From Cordylochernes scorpioides (Eukaryota > Arthropoda > Arachnida > Pseudoscorpiones > Chernetidae): 64,000 nucleotides of DNA. Below the pieces are notes generated by a model. It had not been told where the DNA came from. It did no database searches and was given only the letters and a program-made list of their open reading frames with translations. The stretch is from contig CP092880.1 of the NCBI GenBank assembly GCA_030710605.1, positions 662,862 to 726,861 on the forward strand. The letters run 5' to 3'. Every line of letters begins with the position of its first letter. The stretch's first letter is position 1. A program made the position numbers and the translations under genes. Positions 33,600 through 44,825 of the stretch are shown here, piece after piece.

Positions 33600-34190
33600 C
33601 TGTAAGTTTTCACATTTTCTGATATGTTTCTGGACGCTTTGTTGCGAGTGCATTATATAACAGGTTGTCAGTTCTCGTTGTTTGTATGTTATTGCGTGTA
33701 TGTTGGTGAATGGTCAGATGTATTGGTTATCAATTTTCATGTGAGCGTTTTCAATCTTTTCTGGTATATGTGGTTGGACTCTTTGATGCTTGTGTCAGTG
33801 CCTTCCTTTATTCTATTGGTTATCGTTTTCACGATTGCTGATATGGTTTTGGCCGCTTTGTTGCTTGTATGAGTGCATTCTTATATTTTATTGGTTAACA
33901 ATTTTCACGTTGGCTATTATGTGGTTGGAGGCTTTGGTGATTGTGTGAATGTATAGTTATATTTTATTGTTTATTAATTTTCAAGTGGGCGTTTTCACGT
34001 TTGCTGATATGGGTTTGACCGATTTGATTCTTGTACGAGTGCATTCTTATATTCTATTGGTTATCATTTTTTTCGCGTGAGCGTTTTCACGTTTGCTGAT
34101 ATGTGATCGGAAGGTTTGGTGCTTATGTGAGTACATTCTTTTATTTTAATAACTGTCAATTCTCGTGTGCGTTTGTCAATTCGCGTTTGT
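33600..34190 (+). repeat. Degenerate ~120-bp tandem repeat
   Basis: GTTTTCACGTTTGCTGATATG, GAGTGCATTCTTATATT and TATTGGTTATC-like phrases recur about five times with heavy drift. Non-coding; one 82-codon frame is incidental. An old minisatellite. Confidence 0.6.
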
Positions 34191-34486
34191 TGGTATGACA
34201 GGGGTTGCGAATTTTAAACTATATTGTCACGAAATTTGCATATTGTATGTTTGTAAATATAGAATTAATTTAAAGCAATTTTTAAGCTAATATGTAAATT
34301 AGGGAAATACTTTTTTAAATTTCTTTCAAGGTTGTTGAGTAAAACACATGTCTCTATCTCTTTCAACCAGTTTTGAATATTCAACAATAAATCCCAGTAC
34401 AGTTACACTTTGCACCTCTTATTTTTAATTGCGCAATATAATTTCTCTTGTACTGTCTCCTGAGTTACTGACCTGAGGTATATGAG

Positions 34487-34660
34487 TTGGCACGTGTGCG
34501 AGCAGACAAAATAAACCCAGACATGACTAGATCCTACAGGAACTGCAATAACTGTCACAACACCCAACTCACTCCGGACCATATATACCCGGCCATCCTT
34601 GGCAGATATCATTCCAGAAGAGGACATCCATACGGACAAGGTACCTCAGTTGGCTGGTAT
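34487..34660 (+). pseudogene. LINE reverse-transcriptase C-terminus (remnant)
   Basis: Translates to RNCNNCHNTQLTPDHIY followed by PAIL. The C-x2-C...TPDHI...PAIL pattern matches the Cys/His cluster read at 2,111 (TPTHIFSCPAM), with the last Cys deleted. After a frameshift, HTDKVPQLAGIVIRVHGPI and stop correspond to the LYTPKIEDI/AVIEMYGDI ending of the other copy. So two related LINE C-termini each feed a tandem array. No RT catalytic residues. Confidence 0.5.
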
Positions 34661-35425
34661 TGTGATCAGGGTGCATGGACCGATCTGCTTCATGGACAAG
34701 ACACCACCACCTCAGTTGGAGGGTATTGTGATCAGGATGCATGGACCGATCTGATATGCTCCATGGACAAGACACCACTACCTCAGTTGGCCGGTATTGT
34801 GATCAGGGTGTATGGACTGATCTGATCTGCTCCATGGACAAGACACCACCACCTTAGTTGGCCGGGATTGTGATCAGGGTGCATGGACCGATCTGATCTG
34901 CTCCATTGACAAGACACCACCTCAGTTGGAGGGTATTGTGATCAGGATGCATGGACCGATCTGATATGCTCCATGGACAAGACACCACTACCTCAGTTGG
35001 CCGGTATTGTGATCAGGGTGTATGGACTGATCTGATCTGCTCCATGGACAAGACACCACCACCTTAGTTGGCCGGGATTGTGATCAGGGTGCATGGACCG
35101 ATCTGATCTGCTCCATTGACAAGACACCACCACCTTAGTTGGCCGGGATTGTGATCAGGGTGCATGGACCGATCTGATCTGCTCCATTGACAAGACACCA
35201 CCACCTTAGTTGGCCGGGATTGTGATCAGGGTGCATGGACCGATCTGATCTGCTCCATTGACAAGACACCACCACCTTAGTTGGCCGGGATTGTGATCAG
35301 GGTGCATGGACCGATCTGATCTGCTCCATTGACAAGACACCACCACCTTAGTTGGCCGGGATTGTGATCAGGGTGCATGGACCGATCTGATATGCTCCAT
35401 TGACAAGACACCACCACCACCTGCA
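34640..35425 (+). repeat. 66-71-bp tandem array of a LINE C-terminus, about 11 copies
   Basis: Units start CCTCAGTTGGCCGG or CCTTAGTTGG and run TTGTGATCAGGGTGCATGG, ACCGATCTGATCTGCTCCAT, GGACAAGACACCACCA. Spacing is 66, 71, 71, 68 and then about 71. Each unit encodes the last residues of the retrotransposon ORF and a CAC/ACC tail. Later units are nearly identical, so expansion is recent. Confidence 0.88.
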
Positions 35426-36044
35426 GGAGCGTGCCTCTGGCTGGAATTTGTTGTCTGTTCTGTCAAGCTACTGTCTATGTACACGCTGGTGTGTGAAGAC
35501 GTGCTAACTGATGTGTACAATGGTGTGCATGTGTTCTAACACTAGCTAGCTGGTGTCGAGAGAATGGTTCCAGCCGATGTGACTATAGCTAGCCAATCAT
35601 CGATCGATCCCAGCACATTTTAAAATATTTAAAATTATTCAAATTTATTCCCCGCCCTGCAATGGCCTGTATTTATTCATTCATCGCCACAAAACTCCAA
35701 CGATAACAAAAGATGCAAAACTATTTTTTAAATTAAATACGGTAACAAGTTATCCAGAAAACTATTTTAGATTATGGAGGAGAAGTTGCATCATAAATAT
35801 TTACACACGATTCTGAATTTATGCCATCTTTAAAATTCATCTTTGCCCAGGAATCCGGATTAACTTTATTTTCCATATTTTTTGTTAAACATCTCGAGAG
35901 ACACAATATTCTATGAATTAAACGGTATCTCCCTGGAATGTTACACGACGTGGCACATTAAGTACCTTAATTACAGCCGGAGTTAGTGCTGAGATATGCG
36001 GCGTGTTTAATTAAACTCCCTGTTCCACAAGGAGAGATTCTGAC
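35426..36044. other. Stretch without recognised features
   Basis: No gene, no shared repeat landmarks; 35,620-35,930 is AT-rich. Confidence 0.4.
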
Positions 36045-37265
36045 AAAGCTCTTTCCATACCCGCCGATTCCATACCAAATGTCAGTAGCACAGCCTTCGC
36101 TAATCTTCCTGTGATACCGTTTGGAGGGATTGTAGCCTCAGATATAGTGCTCCAAGATGAACATTGCACTCCGGGTATCTTCAAACTTTACGACAATTTG
36201 TATCCATGGACTGAAAGAGGAAGCTCGCTCCATACCCGCCGATTCCATACCAAATGTCAGTAACACAACCTTCGCTAATCTTCCTGTGATACCGTTTGGA
36301 AGGATTGTAACTTCAGATGTAGGGCTCCAGGATGAACATTGCGGGTATCTTCAAACTTTACGACAATTTATATCCATGGACTGAAAGAGGAAGTTCGTTC
36401 CATACCCGCCGATTTCATACCAAATGTCAGTAACACAACCTTCGCTAATCTTCCTGTGATACCGTTTGGAAGGATTGTAACTTCAGATATAGAGCTCCAA
36501 GATGAACATTGCACTCGGAGAATCTTCAAACTTTACGACAATTTGTATCCATGGACTGAAAGAGGAAGCTCGCTCCATACCCGCCGATTCCATACCAAAT
36601 GTCAGTAACACAGCCTTCGCTAATCTTCCTGTGATACCGTTTGGAGGGAATGTTACTTCAGATATAGAGCTCCAAGATGAGCATTGCGGGTATCTTCAAA
36701 CTTTACGACAATTTATATCCATGGACTGAAAGAGGAAGCTCGCTCCATACCCGCCGATTTCATACCAAATGTCAGTAACACAACCTTCGCTAATCTTCCT
36801 GTGATACCGTTTGGAAGGATTGTAACTTCAGATATAGAGCTCCAAGATGAACATTGCACTCGGGGTATCTTCAAACTTTACGACAATTTATATCCATGGA
36901 CTGAAAGAGGAAGCTCGCTCCATACCCGCCGATTTCATACCAAATGTCAGTTACACAACCTTCGCTAATCTTCCTGTGATACCGTTTGGAAGGATTGGAA
37001 CTTCAGATATAGAGCTCCAAGATGAACATTGCACTCGGGGTATCTTCAAACTTTACGACAATTTATATCCATGGACTGAAAGAGGAAGCTCGCTCCATAC
37101 CCGCCGATTCCATACCAAATATCAGTAACACAACTTTCGCTAATCTTCCTGTGATACCGTTTGGAAGGATTGTAGCCTCAGATATAGGGCTCCAAGATGA
37201 ACATTGCGCCCCGGGTATCTTCAAACTTTACGACAATTTATATCCATGGACTGAAAGAGGAAATA
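36045..37265 (+). repeat. 170-175-bp tandem repeat, about 7 copies
   Basis: Landmark CCGCCGATT occurs at 36,061, 36,236, 36,406, 36,581, 36,751, 36,926 and 37,101. Spacing switches between 175 and 170 because of a 5-bp indel after GAACATTGC. Each unit can be read as a ~58-residue segment (SNFTTIYIHGLKEEARSIPA, NVSNTTFANLPVIPFGRIV), but the 5-bp difference and period not divisible by three break the frame. Probably not coding. Confidence 0.92.
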
Positions 37266-37375
37266 GGATACACCAGCACATGCCATCTGTCATATGGAAT
37301 ATAAGATATTTTTACGCGTATTTTTTTTTAATAAAATAATTTTCTAACGGTTCTTACTTGAATGATAATTAACAC

Positions 37376-37612
37376 AAACCAATAACGCGCCATCTATACA
37401 TATAAAATGAAAGGATTTAAAAGCACGAATGTTTCTTTTATACATAATACAAACTTCTACTGTCCTTACTGCGATGAAAAAATATATTGGGAGGGCTTGG
37501 TTCATCAGTGGTGAACCCCCCCAATATATTTTTTCATCGCAGTAAGGACAGTAGAAGTTTGTATTGTGTATAAAAGAAACATTCGTGTTTTTAAATCCTT
37601 TTATTCAATGAT
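37376..37612. mobile_element. Hairpin MITE with ~85-bp arms
   Basis: Starts ACGCGCCATCTATACATATA. The arms TTTAAAAGCACGAATGTTTC, TTCTACTGTCCTTACTGCGA and AAAAATATATTGGG are repeated as near-perfect reverse complement at 37,517-37,602 around the loop GGTTCATCAGTGGTGAACC. Confidence 0.85.
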
Positions 37613-37745
37613 AATATAATGGAGAGTCTGTCTCATCAGTGGTGAACCCTTCCAGCGGTGTCGCCAGAATCTTCCATTATTTTATCATTGCAGTAAGGGT
37701 AGTAGAATTTTGTTTGATATAAAAATCAACATTCGCGTCAAAAAA
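37613..37745. mobile_element. Hairpin MITE fragment
   Basis: Contains CTCATCAGTGGTGAACCCTT, CCAGCGGTGTCGCCAG and TTGCAGTAAGGGTAGTAG, the long loop form plus one arm of the family at 22,640. Confidence 0.65.
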
Positions 37746-38066
37746 TAGTTTAAATTTCGCATGAAAGAGCAAATATTCTGAGATCTCAAATAGATTTCAT
37801 ATTGGAAACAATCAGTCTTATGAACAAGTTCTCAGCACTTGCCGAATATAAGATAATTACATTTTACTTTTATAAAATGATCAAGAAATCTTTCCACAAC
37901 AGGTTTGTTTATTTTGTAAATAAAAACTTATTACACAATTTAAATAAAGGGCATCTCCTTATCGTGCAACTGGAAGTTGCTGAAAGTTTTTTTCACATTA
38001 TTACACAATACTTGAAAACTTCAAAACACTGTGATTTATCTCTTCCCTAATATAAGTAAATCATCG

Positions 38067-38130
38067 TGAAGATAAAGGCTGCCTGGCCGGAATTCATAGT
38101 GCTTCAGATTAAAGATACTTGGGCCAGTAA
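38067..38130 (+). repeat. Dispersed repeat N
   Basis: AAGATAAAGGCTGCCTGGCC, GGAATTCATAG and ACTTGGGCCAGTA match 25,641 and 42,178. Confidence 0.5.
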
Positions 38131-38250
38131 ACCTGTCTATCTGTCCGACGTTCCTATTTACAATACATTAATTAGGAACTCATTGACCATAAAGACACTC
38201 GGCTACTATCCAATATGGATCCTTATTCTGTGTGTAATTTAAAAAGTTAC

Positions 38251-38522
38251 ACAGTAGAACCTCCCTGTAAAAGACATCTAATTGCAGAGTCAAAGTGTCC
38301 TTTAGAGAGAGGTGTCCTCTTACTGGAGAGTTGCTACAGTAGAACTACCTCCCTGTAAAGGACAACACCTAATTGCATAGCTAAATTGTCCTTTAGAGAG
38401 AAGTGCCCTCTTACCGGAGAGATACTAAATAGTAAAAATGGTCATTTTTCAAATGAAAACTATTATTTATAGAGAGGTGTCCTCTAGCGTAAGTGTCCTC
38501 TCATGGAGGTTGTTCTACTGTA
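38251..38522. mobile_element. pogo/Tigger-like MITE
   Basis: Left end ACAGTAGAACCTCCCTGTAA and right end GGAGGTTGTTCTACTGTA are inverted repeats. Internal AGAGAGGTGTCCTCT phrases alternate in both orientations, and the left end is duplicated at 38,336. The CAGTAGAAC terminus is shared with the element at 54,333. About 270 bp, no ORF. Confidence 0.7.
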
Positions 38523-38529
38523 CAAAATT

Positions 38530-38768
38530 ACAATGAAAATTCGAAACAATAGACGTGTATGATTCTTTTTAAAAATTAAACAGTTTCTACTTTCCTTACT
38601 GCAATGGAAAAATTAATGGGAGGGCCTGACTCATCAGTGGTGAACCATTTTTTCATTGCAGTAAGGCCATTGGAAATTGTTTAATTTTTTTAAAAATTCA
38701 TACACGTCTATAATAGTTTCGATTTTTCATAACAGATGGCGTGCTGATGCATGATAACAAAATTACAA
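38530..38768. mobile_element. GCGCCATCT-type hairpin MITE, full copy
   Basis: Arms ATAGACGTGTATGATTCTTT, TTTCTACTTTCCTTACTGCA and reversed TTGCAGTAAGGCCATTGGAA, ATACACGTCTATAATAG around GGCCTGACTCATCAGTGG; ends CATAACAGATGGCGTGCTGA. Confidence 0.8.
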
Positions 38769-39480
38769 TATAAAATACCGAATATAGATAATGTTAACAA
38801 ATACCCTTGCCTCCCCTAGCATGATGTCCAAGCAGGATTATAGACAGCAACATGTCCCCTGAATTCCTCACAACTTGAAGAACTCCTTCAAGACAACACT
38901 TCGTTAGCTGATCCCAGAATCCTATTAAAACTTCAAAGTCTGACGGAAATTAGATGAGTGCGAGCTGCCAAGCTCTTCACGCCTCTTGGAGACAATTAGC
39001 CGAGAGTTCATTACATGAGATATATTCTGAATGTGTGATATATTGAATCACAGGTCACACGGTCCTGTATATAGACAGGAAACTATAGAACCTACTACCT
39101 CTGGTGATAGCTCCTTATATTTCTTGAGGACTGTATTTTGTTCCTTAATAAAGTTCCACTCTGCTGCTGCCTACCTCGTGTATTCCTATCAAGCCAACAC
39201 ACCAACACTATGAGATACACACACTTTATTTAAACAACAACAACTATTTATACACCTTGGCCCGTGGTCAAAAGAATTAAAAACAGAATAACTTATTTTA
39301 CAAACAAAATATATGCAAAACAGGCAGTATTAACAATTTATCCAGCCACAGAATAAAAAGATTAATAAGAAATAAATATCCACAGATATATACATTTAAG
39401 TCTCAACATCTGGAATAACACAATGTTCAGCGATATTTCAGTTTTACAACAGGAGGAATGGAATCAAAGAATCTATCTAA
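38769..39480. other. Stretch without recognised features
   Basis: No repeat landmarks or coding signal; the 60-codon ORF at 39,031 shows no recognisable motif. Confidence 0.4.
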
Positions 39481-39489
39481 GAAGACACA

Positions 39490-39953
39490 GAAGCTAACGG
39501 TGACGAGAATATTTATTAAAGAGATATAATTTTTATAATACTCCATTTGTTACAAACCACGGAAATTTCAAAGGTTTTCTAAATAGAATAAAGGCAGTGG
39601 AGGATTCAAATTGTTTTTGTGATATTGAGGAACAAACCTCAAGACATCTACTGATCGATTTCCCAGCATTTCAAGATTATAGAATGAAGAATGAACTAGT
39701 TGTTTGTGAACTTAACGATTTGATTTCCGATAAAAAATCATATTTAAAGTTCAATTCATTTTGTAAATACATTCTAAAATCTGGATCTCTAATGTTTACA
39801 TGCGTTGAATAATGTAAATAACTTATGTAAATAAACATTTCTCCTTATTTGGCGCAAGTATCCCTTGCGGGATATAGCGCTTTGGAAATTAAAAAAAAAA
39901 AAGATATAAGCTTGTCAAGCTACCGGACAATAATGTCCTTCAACAGACTGCGA
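39490..39953 (-). repeat. Foldback-family fragment split by the LINE insertion
   Basis: AACGGTGACGAG...TTTATTAAAGAG (39,495-39,521) and AGCTACCGGACAATAATGTC, CTTCAACAG (39,915-39,945) are the two halves of the segment seen uninterrupted at 1,150-1,214, including a decayed hammerhead-like motif. Confidence 0.5.
39530..39901 (+). mobile_element. LINE 3' fragment inserted with an 8-bp TSD
   Basis: The insertion is bracketed by AGATATAA at 39,522-39,529 and 39,902-39,909. Coding part 39,543-39,812 reads FVTNHGNFKGFLNRIKAVE, then CFCDIEEQTSRHLLIDFP. The TxHGxFxxxLxR...CxC...EQTxxHLL pattern is the Cys/His C-terminal region of Jockey-like LINE ORF2; the usual final Cys is changed (DFP). The 3' end has a hairpin-like GGCGCAAGTATCCCTTGCGG and an oligo-A tail at 39,890. 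Truncated and dead. Confidence 0.75.
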
Positions 39954-40940
39954 TATTCTAGTTTATAACACGCAAGTTTATTCCAAGTATGGTCAGTGCT
40001 GAGTATCACACCAGGATCACGTTGGCCTCGTCGATGTCAACAGGTATTTAAAATCTCTATTAGATAGATCATCAATACGAAATAAATATTATATTAATGA
40101 TAATTAGTTTTATTATTGATGTTTAATAGAATTTTGGTTAATAAAGTGACAGGGTGACAAAAGTTACTATTACGGGTTATCACCCAAAAAACAATAAACT
40201 AGGACCTACAGTAAGAGTAACTTAAACACAGAAAGACGTACACTCAAGAGTACAACACCAACAACAAAAAGGGGGTAAATAAAAAAACACGATTTGTTGA
40301 ATAAAATAAAAACAGCATTTATCTTTTAATTGCAGCGTTGATAAGGAGCGGGTTACACAGGTATGCGAGATCACCAGACAAGCACACAGAGAACGCTTTA
40401 AACGTCTCCACTCGAACACCACTCCACAACTCCTCGCATCCCTTTTAACCCTCTTTTATGTACAAACATGGCCACATTGTCCAATGACGTGGGAGTTCAC
40501 TTAACAAATAAACAACATTCTTCCCGCATAACTGAAAAGATTGAAACTGCTATGTTTGTCAAATAATTTGACAACGAAGCCAAATATTCTAATTGCTTTT
40601 CCCACACGGAGACCGCTGGTTTCATTTATCAGGTTTTGAACCAATATTGGAACCAAGTCGACATCTCTCGTCAAACACCGGGAATAAATCCATAGCAAAG
40701 TTCCGGAGGTTTGACATTCAATCGATCCATCTGGACCAATGTAATCTCGTTTCAAATATAGAAAGACAATCTTCTACAAGGTTCTGGGGTAAGGAAGGCT
40801 TCAAGTTGTGCTCAGTTGTCCGGGAGTTAGATCAGTAACAGGGAGTTATCGAGAGCTGGCCGTAGGAAGTTTAATTACCTGCTTCTACGTTTGATTAACG
40901 CTCCCTGACCGTTCTCTTCTGAGTCTTTTATCGTCGTTTG
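39954..40940. other. Stretch without recognised features
   Basis: Short ORFs on both strands only, none with a recognisable motif; no repeats shared with the rest of the window. Confidence 0.4.
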
Positions 40941-41570
40941 TTGGGAGCTGGAACATCTTGTATCTTCAGTTTTTTGGGAGCTGGGACATCTTGTATCATC
41001 ATCTTTTTGGGAGCTGGGACATCCACCGTTCTCTGCTGGGTCTTTTATCGCCGTTTTTTGGGAGCTGGGACATCTTGTATCATCATCTTTTTGGGAGCTG
41101 GGACATCCACCGTTCTCTGCTGGGTCTTTCATCGCCGTTTGTTGGGAGCTAGAACATCTTGTATCTCCAGTTTTTGAGAGCTGGAACATCTTGTATCATC
41201 ATATTTATAGGAGCTGGGACATCCACCGTTCTCTGCTGGGTCTTTTATCGCCGTTTGTTGGGAGCTGGGACATCTTGTATCTTCAGTTTTTTGGGAGCTG
41301 GGACATCTTGTATCATCATTTTTTTTTTTGGGAGCTGGGACATCCACCGTTCTCTGCTGGGTCTTTTATCGCCGTTTGTTGGGAGCTGGGACATGTTGTA
41401 TCTTCAGTTTTTTGGGAGCTGGGACATCTTGTATCATCATTTTTTTTTGGGAGCTGGGACATCCATCGTTCTCTGCTGGGTCTTTTATCGCCGTTTGTTG
41501 GGAGCTGGAACATCTTGAATCATCATTTTGTTGGGATCTGGGACATCCACCGTTCTCTGCTGGTCATCCT
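40940..41570 (+). repeat. Nested minisatellite (GGGAGCTGGGACATC)
   Basis: Two unit types alternate: a 31-35-bp unit (GGGAGCTGGGACATCTTGTA plus TCTTCAG or TCATCAT and a T-run) and a ~51-bp unit (GACATCCACCGTTCTCTGCT, GGGTCTTTTATCGCCGTTTG). Together they form ~85- and ~115-bp higher-order units, about five in all. T-run length varies. Several frames stay open on both strands; they are repeat by-products. Confidence 0.88.
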
Positions 41571-41740
41571 CCGTCGCTCTGTTGAGAGCTGGCACATTGT
41601 TTGTTTGTCAGAACTGATGATGGCCGCGCCTGCAGTCTCCGACACAGCCAAGGTTTCTTCAATGTCTAATGACACATTGTGTTCTATTGCCAGTGCTGTC
41701 CCTATATGACCACAGCATGTTGTTCCAGCTGGGTTCACAG

Positions 41741-41885
41741 CCGCCCAACACACAAAGTCCGGGGGATCCGGGAAGGACCTCCGTCTGGACTGCCGTTCCT
41801 ACCGCCACCTAGCCATCCACGCCGCCCGGGCCGTGTCAAACATCACGTCGTGTGTCCAGGACCTGGCGCCTGCTGTCAACAGCAA
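41741..41885 (+). CDS. Candidate exon, unidentified protein
   Basis: A sharply GC-rich block whose frame reads SGKDLRLDCRSYRHLAIHAA, then RAVSNITSCVQDLAPAVNSK before a stop at 41,887. Third codon positions are mostly G or C, unlike the AT-rich surroundings. A possible acceptor (TTCACAG) ends at 41,740 and a possible donor (CAA|GTAGGT) begins at 41,886. The helix-like, Ala-rich, Cys-containing sequence is not recognised. It could instead be the remnant of an unknown retroelement. Confidence 0.35.
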
Positions 41886-42107
41886 GTAGGTCCCTCGCTC
41901 TGTGTTTGGAGACGTTCTCGCCGCGAATTAGGTTACGGAATACAGCCCACAGTGATTGAAGGGAGGGTTGACATATCAGAAGAGGACAGACCCTCCGGGG
42001 GGGTGAACTTCCCAGCAGTCCATTCACCGGTTTACATATGGCAACAAACAATGTGGGAAGTTTTCTAATGTAGCAACTATTGAATTTTTTTTTTTTTTTT
42101 GCTTAAC

Positions 42108-42152
42108 CCTAGTACACGTGGTACAGGCCATGATAATCATGGTGGGTAGAAG
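42108..42152 (-). mobile_element. SINE-B tail fragment
   Basis: TAGTACACGTGGTACAGGCC and ATGATAATCATGGTGGGTAG are the reverse of the SINE-B end at 62,440-62,470. Confidence 0.55.
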
Positions 42153-42177
42153 TTGTAGACTTGAAATTAATAAACTT

Positions 42178-42310
42178 CTATCCTGAAGATAGAGGTTGCG
42201 TGGCCGGTATTCATATTTCTGTGGAAGATAGACACTCCGGCCTGTTGAAGTTTTATAAAAAACTCTAACTAACCGAAGTGTCTATTTTGCACAGAAATAA
42301 CAAACTGTGT
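42178..42310. repeat. Dispersed repeat N in a small foldback
   Basis: AGATAGAGGTTGCGTGGCCG followed by TTTCTGTGGAAGATAGACAC; the latter is repeated reversed as GTGTCTATTTTGCACAGAAA at 42,282-42,301, giving a hairpin. Confidence 0.55.
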
Positions 42311-43490
42311 GTGAAATAACAAGCTCCTAAGACAATATTACACTTGTGAAACCCCTAGTTACAAAAATGAACATTACCTCTCATTACTCTAAAACTAGTG
42401 GCTGCAAGAATCTTTGTTTATAACGGCGCTAAGAGAATATGTGCATACACGTCCTACATGCAACTTTATATTGTTGCATCATGATTAATGCGCGTATTTT
42501 TAAAATTATTTATAATATTATTTTTAATATATTTAAAATTTGAATTATAAATCTATACATTTTTATTTAAAACAGATTATTTAGATTATCATCATTCCTT
42601 TTTATAGTTTCATTCCTTTTGTAATATTTTATTGTACATATATCTTGATTGGTTAATGGAGCGAGAGAGGACCTAGAGGGAGAATGCGGATCGCGACCTA
42701 CGAGGAAGACAAGAATAAATAAACGCAATAACTTTAAAAGGTAATTCATTTGTATTTAATTTTATTTATTTACTTTTATTTATTTTCTTTGACTATGGAA
42801 ACCCGCTCGGGAAACGTGTATAACACCAATAAGAAAGAAACCAAGGTCGACGACCCTCCAAAGCTGCAACTTGGTGCAACAATATAAGACGATATCTTAA
42901 CCCCACGCATTGACAAGATTGAACTAGTTCACGGATGTAGAGACAGGTGAAAATTCGTATACAGCAACAGTTGTAGTCCGTTGACAATCCTTGGGATCAA
43001 AAGCCTTTCTTTTAAATACACACACAATAATAATTTCAAATAATTCTTGAACTAAAATGTTTAGATTCAGAATCAACTTGGTTCACCGAACCCAGGACAC
43101 ACTCAGCTCCAAACACCCTTGAACGGCTGGAGCTGACAGACGACATATCGACCCTCCACGTGTCACTTTCTGAATTGTAGACGCTCTGCTTCCTACACGA
43201 GACTTCAGTGTACTCTCATCTCCAATTATATTTACTAGCTTCAATTTAACTACTCAGGTCACCTACGTCTAGTAATCTATAAAGATGGTTATGAAACTTC
43301 CCTAAATGCACAGAATACAAAATCTCTCCCCAGCATACACTGAAATATATTGGTGTGGACAACAGTACACTATATAAGGAACTGAAGAAAGTATTTGACT
43401 GCCTTAGATATTAATCTGCAGAAATCAATCTGAAAAGATGATTAATAAGACAAAATAAATTTTAAAAAGTGTCTCCCTAATCATGTATCA
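42311..43490. other. Long AT-rich stretch, nothing recognised
   Basis: No conserved frame. Short GC-rich patches (42,655-42,715, 43,080-43,180) show no recognisable motif. Confidence 0.4.
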
Positions 43491-43491
43491 T

Positions 43492-43575
43492 ATACACTCA
43501 TGGAAAAAACGTAAGGTAGGGGAAATTCTTTGATGTGGCCAGTCGTCTGTTTTTTTTTTTTTTAAGGAGACAGAT
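43492..43575 (-). mobile_element. 118-bp element copy E5: solitary unique end
   Basis: TACACTCATGGAAAAAACG, GAAATTCTTTGATG, CCAGTCGTCTG, a T-run and AAGGAGACAGATG reproduce the unique terminal module, with no 118-bp monomers following: a solo end. Confidence 0.7.
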
Positions 43576-44393
43576 GTTAAGACAGATGTATGATAATGTT
43601 TTCTGAAGATGAGGACATCTGAGACAGACCTAGGTAGGAATCCAACTACTACCATTCAGCTGGACATTGTGGGACATGTAGATGAGGACATCTGAGGTAC
43701 ACCAAGTCATTTCCACAAACCTCAATAAACAACCAACAGCCAACATGTCAATCATCCATATTTCCACATTCCCATTTATAAAATTCCATTTAGAAATTTC
43801 GATCGGGAAGAGCTCGTAAAGCCCAGGTCGTTTTTGCCGGGGATTAGAGTGGCCAGGGATAACTCGGAGGAGAACTTTAATTTGCATATGGAGCTGGATC
43901 TGTTTATTGGAGGAGTAATTGGACCGTAAAAACTCTAATTGCTCTCCCGACATAAGCTTCTTACAGCTGTCTGCTCTTTGCTGCCCTTCGTGGGATCTTG
44001 CGGCTGCTGGGGATTACATAAGGGTTTTCTTCGAAATTTTGACAAGATTTTGGCTATTTCCGCAATATATAGTAAAAATATGTTTCAGTGATCTAGAAAG
44101 AAGACAAGGATTCTTAAATATTGGAGGTTTGGCCTAAACTTGCTGATGCTCCATGTCTAGACCTGTTGTAGGTAGCAACGGTAGTTCTTCAGCCGCCCGC
44201 AGGGATCATACACAGCTGGCTGCGTGACGCTTGTTGCTCGTATACATGGTCTACATCTTGGAACAGTGATGTAGATGGCTGTATTCACTTCCCTCCGTGT
44301 AGACACACGCGTATGTAACACAGAACTACAATGTATAATAATGATGGGAATTTTGCCGGTAGGAAATTGATTTTAAAAAGCATAGGGCTTCTC
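43576..44393. other. Stretch without recognised features
   Basis: The 107-codon minus-strand ORF at 43,630-43,953 has no recognisable domain and ordinary composition; treated as unsupported. Confidence 0.35.
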
Positions 44394-44545
44394 TACCGTC
44401 AATTAAACGTCAAAACTAGACACCATCTATTGACCGTCGAAGTTTGCCAAAGCTGGTGTTGTGGCTTTGTCACTGACCCGAGGCCGCTAATTTGCGTCGA
44501 CGGTCAATAGATGGCGTCTGGTTTTGACGTTTGATTTGACGGGAG
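44394..44545. mobile_element. Foldback MITE (TCAATAGATGGCGTCTGG arms)
   Basis: Arms CCGTCAATTAAACGTCAAAA and GACACCATCTATTGACCGTC are repeated reversed as GACGGTCAATAGATGGCGTC and TTTTGACGTTTGATTTGACG, around a ~60-bp loop. No ORF. Confidence 0.8.
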
Positions 44546-44825
44546 GGGAATCGTATGATTTTGTAGATTGTATAATATTTTCACGTCGATATTTAGGAAA
44601 ACTAAATTATGAAAGTCACAGTAATTGTTTGAATACAAAAGGTAGCATAGTCGCAAGGAAACACTCGTTGAAAAATCACATGCAAATTTCCACCAGCAAC
44701 TACATACTAAATTTTACATAACCATGCACTTGCACGGATTGACCGCCGTACTTGATTTGTTACAATGCCACGTTCACCTTTTCACTCGCATGTTTGAATT
44801 GACCTCTGAAAAGCATTCTTTCATA

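Noticed and set aside
36157..37339. ORFs of about 90-105 codons in the 170-175-bp array
   Set aside because: Neither 170 nor 175 is divisible by three, so each ORF spans only one or two units and the frame is not conserved across the array.
43630..43953. 107-codon minus-strand ORF
   Set aside because: No motif, no composition shift, and no repeat family; length is within chance for a window of this size.
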